Part shown: one piece after another, positions 13,899 to 23,100 of the stretch
Layout of the letters: each line of letters starts with the position of its first letter
Numbering within the stretch: position 1 is the stretch's first letter
Source: Candidatus Margulisiibacteriota bacterium
GTDB lineage: Bacteria > Margulisbacteria > WOR-1 > O2-12-FULL-45-9
Direction of reading: 5' to 3'
Assembly: GCA_030018645.1 (NCBI GenBank)
Contig: JASEHX010000008.1
Location: 1-25,852, forward strand
Length of the DNA: 25,852 nt
Translations under genes and position numbers: made by a program
The notes under the pieces: generated by a model
What the model saw: only the letters and a program-made list of their open reading frames with translations
Told to the model about the DNA's origin: nothing
Databases searched by the model: none

Positions 13899-15905
13899 GG
13901 TGGCGGTAGTCGCTTCGATGCCGGCCTTGATCTTGGGCCGGTAGTACATTTCGCGCTTGAAGCCCTTTTCCCAGGCGTACAGGTCGTTGATCATGTTGCC
14001 GGCCACTGAAGTAGAAGACAACATTTTGACCGCTTCGGCGCGGGAAACCGGCTTGTTAACGCCCAGTTGTGCTCCAGTGATAAAGGTTAACATTCCAGCA
14101 TTCTTGGCGGCTTCAACGTATTTGGCGGACCAGTGCTTGGCCGGCACATCGCTGTAGAGCGAGGTGGAGGCATAGGAAGCCACCGGCAGTTTGTCAAAGC
14201 GGGCCAAAATAGCGACGGTTTCGCCCATCTTTACTTTATTGTTGGGGCGGAAGACATAACCTTTCTTGGTCTTATATCCCTTGATCAAACCCAGCCGTTT
14301 GGCTTCTTCAATGTAGCGCGCGGCCCAGAAGTTTTTGGGGACATCTTTGAAGGAGGCTTGTGCCTGTCCCTTGGGTTCGCCGCCCATGGCGCGGATCATT
14401 AGGGTGGCCAGCTCGGCGCGGGTCAGTTCATTGCCCGGCCGGAAAGTGCCGTCGGGATAACCGTTGATTAAACCCACCGTGCTGGTATTTTCAATTGGCT
14501 GTTTGGCCCAGTAGCCTTCGGGAACATCCGCAAAAGAATTTAACCGCACCAAGCGGATCTCCTGCGAATCGCTGGCCAGGCCGGATTCGGCTTTGATGGA
14601 AAGCAAGCTTTTGCCGTATTTTTCAATGGGAATATCAACGGCAAAAGTCCGGTCCTTGTTGACCGGGACGCTGATGTCGTTGACCTTTAAGGTAATGGGC
14701 GTGTCATCGCCTTCTTCGCCGCCGGCCACTTCTACTTTACCGGCCAGGCTGACAAAATCATTGTAGACCACGGACTTGTCGGCCGGCGAGTCGAGTTTTA
14801 CCGTCAAGACCCGCGGGCTGGATTCGCCCACATAGGCCAAGCTGAAGTAATGGGAAGTGTTTTCGGCAATGCCGGAATAAGGATGGTAGGCATAATCAAA
14901 TTCAACCCCATAGAATCTTATGCCGGCGCCAGCCGTCACATCACTGCCGTCGAGTCCCAGCCGCAAAGCCAGGTTGCGAGTGGGCCATAATTCACCACCT
15001 ACATGCAGAGTAGTGCCGGTTCTTTCCACATCGGCATCCAGCAATAGGTTCAACTGGCGGTTCTTGTGGACAATCAGCGCTTCGTCTTCTTTGCCAATCA
15101 CGGCTATTTTGGTCCCAATTTTATAGCAATAGGGAATGGTGTCGCCGCTTTGGCTCATTGTGCCGGCGAGGACGTTTTGGGCGTTGATCCCCAAGTTGGC
15201 AAACGAAGTAATGGGGGTAAGCAGGGCCAAATCAACGGCCATACCGGAATCGGAGGTGTTTAAACTGCCGGAAGCGCCGGCACTGTAATACTTGAAGTTG
15301 CCGCCGACCAAAATGTCGTGGTCGCCAAGCGCGGGGAACATTTTATTGATATAGGCGGCATAAGAAGCAACCAGCACATTTTCGCCCCAACTGGCGGTCC
15401 CTTCGGACGTACCAGCGGCGGAACGCAAGGGAATGTCACCCGTCCGGTGGCCGACATAACCCAGGCCAAAAGCTGAATAATCGGTATTGGGAATGACGCC
15501 GCCCACAACGGTGTAGTCAACCTCATTGAGCAGTTTGCTGTACATGCTGGTCAGCTTTAAGCTGGGATTTTGCGCAATACCAGCCGGGTTTAGGAAGATA
15601 GCGTCGCCATCCTGCGCCAAGCCGACGTAGGCCTTGCCCATACCCATACTGCGGGCGCCCACGCCGATGCGCATCGGATCAGCAATATCACTCGCCATAG
15701 CGGGCGAAATAACAAATGACAAATTACAAATAACAAACAAAAGTATAACAAAAGCCCTCACCCACCGAGTTAAACCAGTGCACCCTCTCCCAGAGGGAGA
15801 GGGTAGAATTGTGAGGAAGCGAAAGAGACCTTCTCCCTCTGGGAGAAGGTGAGAGTCTTTTATGCAAGCGGATGAGGGATTATGGCGCATATTAAAGATT
15901 TTCAT
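13887..15905 (-). CDS. PorV/UPF0164-like outer-membrane protein with Ig-like domain and three C-terminal SLH repeats
   Basis: Domain order, numbered from the ATG at 15905: hydrophobic signal core about 50-70 ending PAMA|SD; PorV/UPF0164-type barrel about 72-360 with the family start ADPMRIGVGARSMGMGKAY and DAIFLNPAGIA; an Ig-like beta domain about 365-455; SLH repeats near 455-505, 518-570 and 582-635 (DVPEGYWA, DVPKNFWA, DVPAKHWSA). SLH domains bind secondary cell-wall polymers, so the protein may link outer membrane and wall. Start choice: GGGAG lies 7 nt before this ATG. The frame is open up to a GTG at 15953, and a GTG at 15761 would give a compact signal peptide but has no ribosome site. 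A REPIN-like element is read through between start and signal core, giving an odd long n-region. The gene is the last of the surface operon, 2 nt (by frame) after the 1395-aa gene. Confidence 0.85.
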   Translation of the reverse strand: MKIFNMRHNPSSACIKDSHLLPEGEGLFRFLTILPSPSGRGCTGLTRWVRAFVILLFVICNLSFVISPAMASDIADPMRIGVGARSMGMGKAYVGLAQDGDAIFLNPAGIAQNPSLKLTSMYSKLLNEVDYTVVGGVIPNTDYSAFGLGYVGHRTGDIPLRSAAGTSEGTASWGENVLVASYAAYINKMFPALGDHDILVGGNFKYYSAGASGSLNTSDSGMAVDLALLTPITSFANLGINAQNVLAGTMSQSGDTIPYCYKIGTKIAVIGKEDEALIVHKNRQLNLLLDADVERTGTTLHVGGELWPTRNLALRLGLDGSDVTAGAGIRFYGVEFDYAYHPYSGIAENTSHYFSLAYVGESSPRVLTVKLDSPADKSVVYNDFVSLAGKVEVAGGEEGDDTPITLKVNDISVPVNKDRTFAVDIPIEKYGKSLLSIKAESGLASDSQEIRLVRLNSFADVPEGYWAKQPIENTSTVGLINGYPDGTFRPGNELTRAELATLMIRAMGGEPKGQAQASFKDVPKNFWAARYIEEAKRLGLIKGYKTKKGYVFRPNNKVKMGETVAILARFDKLPVASYASTSLYSDVPAKHWSAKYVEAAKNAGMLTFITGAQLGVNKPVSRAEAVKMLSSTSVAGNMINDLYAWEKGFKREMYYRPKIKAGIEATTATLIR
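15712..15730. repeat. 19-nt dispersed repeat, copy B, inside a signal-peptide core
   Basis: The exact reverse complement of 11881-11899. On the minus strand it encodes part of FVICNLSFVI, the hydrophobic core of the PorV-SLH signal peptide. Confidence 0.7.
15782..15850. repeat. REPIN-like pair of palindromes
   Basis: Two perfect 10-bp hairpins with 3-nt loops: ACCCTCTCCC-AGA-GGGAGAGGGT (15782-15804) and ACCTTCTCCC-TCT-GGGAGAAGGT (15828-15850). They are near-identical and face each other in opposite orientation, 23 nt apart, as in REP doublets. The CCCTCATCCG flank lies at 15870-15879. The element is within the open frame of the PorV-SLH gene, before the signal core. No RAYT transposase is in the window. 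Confidence 0.8.
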
Positions 15906-15955
15906 TTCGTTTGCTCCCATATGTATATCGTTAAATATTTTCATAAATTTCACTA

Positions 15956-18900
15956 TTACCTTTTCACCACGAGGGCTTTACCCTTGGCAATGAGCGCCTT
16001 GGAGTCCTCGTTGATGATCATGACCAGGTATACGCCGTCGCCGACGATTGCACCGGATGCGTCCGTACCGTCCCAAGTGGTTTGGGTAACGCCAGTCACC
16101 GTGCGGTGCAGCATTACCCGGGCGGTAGCGTCATAAATATAGACGCCGATATTGGTAACCGTTCCCGGATTAAACTGGATGGTAATGGTTTCTCCATTCC
16201 TAGGATTGAACGGCGTCGGATAAATGGTGGCGATGCCGGCTGACGCGGCGGCAGTGACTTGGAAGGCCGCGGCGTCGGACTGCGACAGGACGTTGATGCC
16301 TTCGGCGGCAATGCTGAATTTGAAGATCTCAACATTGTAAATGCCTTCGGTCAGGGAGAAGGGCACGATCACCTCGATGGAAGTATCTGACCATGAGACG
16401 ATCCGGGCATCGGTAGCGGCGCCGTCTTTGCTGAACTTGACCTGGCTGGCCCCTTGGGTTAAACCAAATTCAAGGCCGTTGAGGGTAACGCGGGTGCCGG
16501 CCGGCCCCAGATTGCTGGATAAGCTGGCAATAGTTGGGCCGCTGATGGCTTTGACTTGCAGGGTTACGCTGACTTCTTTGGGTGAACCTTGGGCGGCAGC
16601 GGAAGTAATGACAATGGCGGCTTCATAAGTCCCGACATCCGTTGGCGCGTTGGCCAAGTTGATGCTGGCGGTAAGAGTGACTGGGGCAGGATCGGAAACA
16701 CTGCCGGAAGTTGGAGTTACTGTTAGCCAAGCGGCTTCACTGGAAGCGGCATATTCAAAGCTTCCCGTGCCGGCCTGGCTGTTGCTGATGGTAATGGTGT
16801 TAGAAGTAGGATTGGTCGTAGTCCCGCCGACGTAAGAAGTAAAGGATAAACTGGTTGGGCTGACCGAAAGGGCCGGTTGATCCGGTGCGGCCGCCACTTC
16901 AAAAGTCATACTGTTGCTTTCAACCTCATTAACATAGACGCTAAACACCAGGCTGGCCCCGGTTTCTAGTCCAGCAGGGACAACCACTTCTAAACTGGTA
17001 TTGTCTGCCAGAGTAGGAGTGACGGTTGTGCCGCCAAAGCTGACTTCAATGACATTCGGATTAGTACCGAAGGCCGTGCCGGTAACCACCACTTTCTCGC
17101 CGATAGCGGCGGTGGAAGTTATGCCGTAAATTCTGGGCCGGATAGTGAAGCTTTCAGTGTCTTCTCCGCCCGCAGTTATCACTTTAAGAGTGGCGGCGCC
17201 GGCGACAACTTTAGTGCTGTCTAGTTCATCCGGAACGCCGATCTCAATGGCGGTATCGGACCACCAGTACATCCTCACTGGCGGACTGGCCGGATCATCG
17301 GAAAGCGTAACGTAATTGGTGAACCCGTAGGGCTTAATGGCTACATAGCTTGCAGCGGGCGCTTCGGAACTGCCGTAGAGGGCTTTTTCGCCGAAGTCAG
17401 TTCCCTCAACTCCCAGGTTCAAACTATAGTCAACTTCGCCTTCCCAAGAAGGATCATAAGGGGTGACATAAACATAAGTTTCGCTGGAGGCGGCTTTGTT
17501 GTAAACACGGGAAATAGCGGGGGCCGGTTCCGGCGCCGCGGAAATGACTAGCGCAACCGCAACTTCTTCGGTGCCGCCGCTTGAGCTGACGGTAATAAGA
17601 TCGGCATAGTTGCCGGCAGAAAGGCCGGCAATGCTGGCGGAAACGGTTTCAACCGTTGATGCTCCGGCCAATAATGATCCACCAGAACGACTAAGCGTCA
17701 GCCAGGAGACCGATTTGGAAGCCGCCCAGGTCATGGTAGCTGATCCCGTATTGCTGATGGTAAAGGTTTGGCTTAACGGGTTATCCCCCTCGGCGGTAGC
17801 CGTGTAGAGCAAATAAGTCGGCGTTACGTCCAAGTTGGCTGTGCCGGGGGCAGAAGTAGTTCTAAAGTAAATGTCCCTATCGCCGGAAATAAGGTTGCCG
17901 GCCAGGTCTTTGGCTGTAGCCGCGACAGTTACGGTGTAAGTGGTGCTGTAGCTGAATCTTGTACTATGCGAACAGCGGACTGTATCGCTGTCTGTCCAGC
18001 TATAGGTCCAGGTCCCCGCGCTGGGGTACGAAGAAATTGAAAATCCGTCCGTTGACATAGCTTCGCTAAAATTAATCGTAACATATTCGGTAGTTGAAAC
18101 GCCGGTTGTGCCATTGATGGGCGATGTACTGGAAATAGTGGGTGGCGTGGTGTCGGATGAAGTGACGGTGAAGGTGATTTGAGCATACGGAGACCAACTG
18201 TAATTGGTATTGGAGGTTTGGCTGTTGACTGTAACTAACAACTGTCCGGTAGTTGCGCCGGAAGGGACGTATACTTCAATTGTGTCAACGCTGGTTCCGC
18301 GAGCAACCGTGGCGGCATTGGAGCTGGTCCCATTGAAACTGACGCTATTGCTGGCAGCTGTTCCATGTAATCCAGCTCCCACAATGGTAACCTTGGTGCC
18401 AACCGGTCCGGAGACGGGGTCAACACTGTAAACTCTTGGTTTAATAGTAAAAGAATCAGTGTCGGTATTACCGCTGACAGTTACGCGAACATTGGTGGTG
18501 CCAGCTACGGCATAAGTTGTTCCAATACTTTTTGGAACGCCAACTTGGATTAATGTATCTGACCAATAGTAAATATTTGCTGCAGGGACACTGGTATAAG
18601 ATCCGCCGTAAAATTGGAGCGCAACGGAACTGGCCCCTTGGGTGGCGCCAAAGTTGGTCCCAATAATATTAATTGTCCCGTAAACATATCCAGCATCACT
18701 GCTGGGACTAACGGTGCCCTCCCAGGTTACATAAGAGATGGTGGGGGCGGCCACATCATCATCGGTAATGGTAGCGGTATGCGTGGTAGTTCCGCTGGCC
18801 GTGGCATTGGTTGGGGTTCCCATGGCAACAATTACGGTTTCATTGCCTTCAACTGCGGTGTCGCTGGTGATAGTAATAGTGATGGTGCCGGTAGTTGAAC

Positions 18901-20143
18901 CGGCGGCAATGGTGATTGGGCTGGTAGTGATGGAATAATCGGTCCCATTGGTAGCCGTGCCGCTCATTGTATAGGGGACTGACACTGCGCGGCCCGAAAC
19001 GGCTGACAACGATGCGGTAATGGTCATGGTCCCACTTTCGGCTGCACTGCTCTGTGCGGCAGAAGTAAATCCTACCGTAGGGGTTGCATCGTTATCGGTA
19101 ATTGTGTAGGTATGGCTGGTAATTGAACCCAGAGTGGCTCCTGATGGGCTGGACAGGCCAATAATAATGGTTTCATTGGCTTCATCTAAACTGTCATTGA
19201 CAACTGTTACGCTAATGCTTTCACTGGTATCGCCGGCGGCAAAGGTTAAAGTTCCGCTAGCAAGAGTGTAGTCGGTGCCGCTGCCAGTGGCGGTTCCACC
19301 TGTAACGCTGTAGTTAACGGTTACAGTTGAAGCCGCGGCGGCAGATAAAACAACCGGAATGGTTACGCTGGTAGTAGATTCTGAACCGCTGGAAGAAGCG
19401 GAAGAAAAGGCAACGGTGGGAGTAACTGGAGCCGTTGGATCAACTGCGGTATTGGAATTAGCAGAGAGAATCCCGCTATTAACGCTAACAGTGAATACGG
19501 GTTCGATAGCATAATAATATGTCGTGCCGTCAACTCCGCCTGTGTCGGAATAAGAAATAGTCCCAGAACCAGTGTTTGTAATTATCGAAGTATTGGCCCT
19601 GGTAAAGCTAATCCCATTAGTGCTGCGATAAACATTGTATCCGGTCACGTTGCCTGAATTGGGAGTATCGGAAGTGTCGGGATTAAGAGCAATTGCAGTC
19701 CAACTGATATCGACGGCTCCCGTGACTGCATTGGCCGTGGCAGTGGGAGTAGGCAGAGCTCGCAGGGTGGCAGTGGCGTAGGGTTGGGGGTTGGTAACAG
19801 AAGAGATAGTTTCGTTCATAACCGCATAATATCCTTGATGGCTTGTGGTCCCCGAGTTAGCTTCTTTAGTGATGAAAGCTAAACTATCATCGAGATTGTT
19901 CCAAGCGGTTGGAAGACTTCCGACATTAACCGACCAAAGATAACTTCCACCAACGTTGATAAGGGAGCCGGAAAGTTTTTCAGAAGGTCGAGAAATAACA
20001 TAAAAAGAATATTTACAATTTGTATCGCCGCTGGTAATAATACCGTATGACGTGTGAGGATCTCCGGCAAAAGCGGGAAGAGCAAAAGGCAATAAACTGA
20101 ACAGCAATCCCCCGACCAACCACTTAATAATTTTCTTTTTCAT
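15956..20143 (-). CDS. giant secreted multi-domain surface protein (FN3, Calx-beta, TIG, Ig-like, BACON-like, FlgD/T9SS-like C-terminus)
   Basis: 1395 residues with a signal peptide (MKKK, core, PAFA|GD near 26). Approximate order: unknown N-domain 27-125; FN3-like 126-235 (GNVTGYNVYRSTNG...YYYAI); Calx-beta 240-350 and 351-465, both ending in ITDND/ITDDD, the calcium-type motif; TIG pair 465-571 and 572-661; Big_5-like Ig domain 664-765 (FSEAM, YTVTV, DLAGN); BACON-like 766-870 (VSWLTLS); TIG pair 872-998 and 999-1085; BACON-like 1088-1190; TIG 1199-1300; C-terminal FlgD-Ig/T9SS-like domain 1302-1395 (IYPTPFNPRNG, YIYDATARV, TTWDGTDASG, GVYLV). It is built as a stiff extracellular fibre; adhesion or S-layer-like roles are likely but unproven. 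AAAAGGAGAT lies 7 nt before the ATG. The PorV-like gene follows directly. Confidence 0.88.
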   Translation of the reverse strand: MKKKIIKWLVGGLLFSLLPFALPAFAGDPHTSYGIITSGDTNCKYSFYVISRPSEKLSGSLINVGGSYLWSVNVGSLPTAWNNLDDSLAFITKEANSGTTSHQGYYAVMNETISSVTNPQPYATATLRALPTPTATANAVTGAVDISWTAIALNPDTSDTPNSGNVTGYNVYRSTNGISFTRANTSIITNTGSGTISYSDTGGVDGTTYYYAIEPVFTVSVNSGILSANSNTAVDPTAPVTPTVAFSSASSSGSESTTSVTIPVVLSAAAASTVTVNYSVTGGTATGSGTDYTLASGTLTFAAGDTSESISVTVVNDSLDEANETIIIGLSSPSGATLGSITSHTYTITDNDATPTVGFTSAAQSSAAESGTMTITASLSAVSGRAVSVPYTMSGTATNGTDYSITTSPITIAAGSTTGTITITITSDTAVEGNETVIVAMGTPTNATASGTTTHTATITDDDVAAPTISYVTWEGTVSPSSDAGYVYGTINIIGTNFGATQGASSVALQFYGGSYTSVPAANIYYWSDTLIQVGVPKSIGTTYAVAGTTNVRVTVSGNTDTDSFTIKPRVYSVDPVSGPVGTKVTIVGAGLHGTAASNSVSFNGTSSNAATVARGTSVDTIEVYVPSGATTGQLLVTVNSQTSNTNYSWSPYAQITFTVTSSDTTPPTISSTSPINGTTGVSTTEYVTINFSEAMSTDGFSISSYPSAGTWTYSWTDSDTVRCSHSTRFSYSTTYTVTVAATAKDLAGNLISGDRDIYFRTTSAPGTANLDVTPTYLLYTATAEGDNPLSQTFTISNTGSATMTWAASKSVSWLTLSRSGGSLLAGASTVETVSASIAGLSAGNYADLITVSSSGGTEEVAVALVISAAPEPAPAISRVYNKAASSETYVYVTPYDPSWEGEVDYSLNLGVEGTDFGEKALYGSSEAPAASYVAIKPYGFTNYVTLSDDPASPPVRMYWWSDTAIEIGVPDELDSTKVVAGAATLKVITAGGEDTESFTIRPRIYGITSTAAIGEKVVVTGTAFGTNPNVIEVSFGGTTVTPTLADNTSLEVVVPAGLETGASLVFSVYVNEVESNSMTFEVAAAPDQPALSVSPTSLSFTSYVGGTTTNPTSNTITISNSQAGTGSFEYAASSEAAWLTVTPTSGSVSDPAPVTLTASINLANAPTDVGTYEAAIVITSAAAQGSPKEVSVTLQVKAISGPTIASLSSNLGPAGTRVTLNGLEFGLTQGASQVKFSKDGAATDARIVSWSDTSIEVIVPFSLTEGIYNVEIFKFSIAAEGINVLSQSDAAAFQVTAAASAGIATIYPTPFNPRNGETITIQFNPGTVTNIGVYIYDATARVMLHRTVTGVTQTTWDGTDASGAIVGDGVYLVMIINEDSKALIAKGKALVVKR

Positions 20144-20158
20144 ATTTTTTATCTCCTT

Positions 20159-23100
20159 TTATCTTACCGCTGGCTGCCAATTGGAAATGGTAGCCGCCGT
20201 ATTAATATAATAACCTTCGCCCGATATGAAGGTGAAACTGGTTCCACCCCAACCAAGACCGGCATAATAAACATAATCTTCGTAAGACTGAGTTGAGCCA
20301 TTCCATCGCCCAATAATGCTTACTATATCGCCTGAAGTGGGGCTATATCCCATGGCAGCGTTGACGTCGGCAATAATAGATGTGGCGTCAGTATAATTGC
20401 CTTCGTAAGGCAATGAAATCCAATGAATGTTGCCGCGGGAAGGATCATAATTGATATTAAAAGCATAACTAGGGTCATGATAGCCGGTTAAAGTCATATT
20501 GATATCAGCAGCGATATTAACGTACACGGCTTCTCCCGTTACAAGTGCAAAATCGGATCCACCCCAGCCAAGGCCGGCATAATAAACATAATCTTCGTAA
20601 GATTGCGTTTCGCCGTCCCAGCGTCCGATAATGGTTACTTTATTTCCTGAGTCAGCTCCCTCTCCAAGAGCAGTATTAATTGCTGATGCTAGACCAGATG
20701 CCGTGTAATAGCTATTGATGTACGGTAATGAAATCCAAAAAACATTACCACGCGTTGGGTCGTAAGTCAAGCTAATCGGGACATTGGTGGCAGTGGGTGC
20801 TCCCTCTATCACCGTAAAGGACTCACTGCTGACATTGCCGTTTACGGTAATGATTAAAGTAGTTGCCCCAGCGGCCAGGCTGGCGGGGACAATAACACTT
20901 AAAGTTGTATTGTTGGGTGAAGAAATAACCGCAGGAGTCCCGCCAATGGTTACGGAAATAACGCTAACATCGGTACCGAAAGCATTACCGGTTACTTCAA
21001 TCGTTTCTCCGGCATTGCCGCTGTATGGCCCGTATATGGTAGGATTAAGCTCAAAGGATTCCTCGGTGGTGCCTCCGGGCGTGGTAACGCGGATATTGGT
21101 GGTCCCTGCCACGGCATAATATGTGCCTTCAATGGAAGGACGGTTCATGAACTCGATTTGACCATCCTGCCAATAGTACATACTGTCAGAGTCGCCGCTG
21201 TCGGGCAAAGAGATATAGGCCGGCATGTTTTCATATTTGATTTCAAGTGAGCAGCCAGTGGGATAAAGATTGGTATCGCCGGAACCGTCGGTAAAGCTAG
21301 AACCGTTGATAGTAATAGTATCCCACACCTCGGCCGAAGGGGTGATACTGGTAATCTGCGGAGGAAGAGTTGCCTCCGCGCTGTCCATGACCGTAAAAGT
21401 GGCGGATTCGTCGGAACAGACGGACGTTCCCCCATATCCTACGTCCGGCACAAATACCCAGTCCTGTACGTAGGTTGCCCTAACCCGATATTGTGTGCTA
21501 TTTGGATGATTGGCATCATCGTCAAGGTTCCACGAATAACTTCCGTCATTTCCGGTAATATCCGTCATTAAACGGTAACTAGTGCCTTCATTAGTTGAAT
21601 ATTCCAAACGAATGTTGTATTCAGACGGCCCGGTTGGGACGCCGGTAGTTTCCCAAGAAATGGGGACGTAACATTCTTTGGTAAATATTTCCCCGCCGTT
21701 GGGGGAGGTGACGGTGATGGTGGGGGCGGCGGCTTCATTTCCCTCCCCGCTCGCCCCTTGCAATAAATCCAAGTAATGGGTGACGGTGGAAGAAGGTTGG
21801 CCGGAGTAGACCACGCGATAGCCGCTGATGACGCCGCTAAAGCTGTCATCGCTTGAGCCGACCGCGCTGGCTTCTTCGGATAGGCTGTCTAGGGATACTT
21901 CAACCGTGGTCCAGTTTTTGACGGAATAGCTGTAAGTGCCGGTATAGTAAATTTCCCCGTCGCTGTCCACCAGCCCAATTTTGAAGGTAACGGGATTTAT
22001 AGCCGCGGAGCCGCTGGCGGCCTTGTGATGGAAACGGAAAGTGCTGTAATGAGTTAAGTCAACCGTAGTACCGGTGGGATAGGATCCAGTCCAGTAACTG
22101 CTGGGAGTGCCAAGGCCTGGCAAAGGTCGGCTGTACTGGATTTTCATGGAATAGGCGCCCTCAAAAACCGTGCCGGTATCGCGGGCAATCGTTAAAGTTG
22201 CGCCGGCGGCGGGATGTTCAACATAGTTGGCGGCTGGGATAATGATGCCTTCATAGTCGTCAATCACCACTTCAGGGGAAACTGTTCCGCCGATCTCTTC
22301 CGTCCCCGTGTCAACGATAATCAAATTATAACTGCCGCCGCTGGAATGGGTGCGCCACAGCGCCCAGCCGGCTTCATAAGTAGCGGCGGAAACGGCATCG
22401 CACTCGCCGGGCGTCCAGGCAACGATCGCCCTTTGCCGGCTCCAGCCGTCAACCGCCGGATCAGCGGCCGGTTCATACTTGTAGAGTTTTTCAGTTGATT
22501 CTGCTGTGTCATATTTAGTGAAATAAAGTCCGCCGCCGGCATAGTAAATCCCTTCGTAGGAATTGCCGGAGTAGACGGCTCCCGATCCGCCCAGACTTAC
22601 TTTCATGCTGGTCAGTTCTGAACTGTCCGACGTCTGGAAAACCCGGATGTCGGCATTATCGGATTGCAAAACCCGGGCAAAGAGCAGGGATTCGTCAGCC
22701 GATAATGCCAGATAAGTAACGCCGGTCGCGTCGGAACAAATGGTTTCCATGGTGCCGGTATTGGTGTAAATCTTGATAATGTTGCCCAGGCTGCGGTTGG
22801 CGGCATACAGGACGGTCTTGGAAGACGATCCAATACCGGAAGTTTTCTCAACTATTCCATAGAGCCCGGCCGATCCGGTCTCATAAGTGGCGCTTAAAGT
22901 ATAATTAGATGAAGTTAAAAAACCGGCATCGGTTACATTATATCTATAGACCTTGCCGTTGCTGGCGGCAACGTAGAGATGGCCGGTGGTAATTGACCCG
23001 CCGCCCATCGCCAAAATCGAAGTGGCATTTACCGCTACTCCGCGGGGCGAAACGCCGGAGGGGAGAGACACCGCGGCCGAATACATGGCTGGGTCGCTGT

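Noticed and set aside
15956..20143. Repeated words in the 1395-aa gene as a CRISPR-like or VNTR array
   Set aside because: The similarity comes from homologous beta domains; there are no regular direct repeats with unique spacers.
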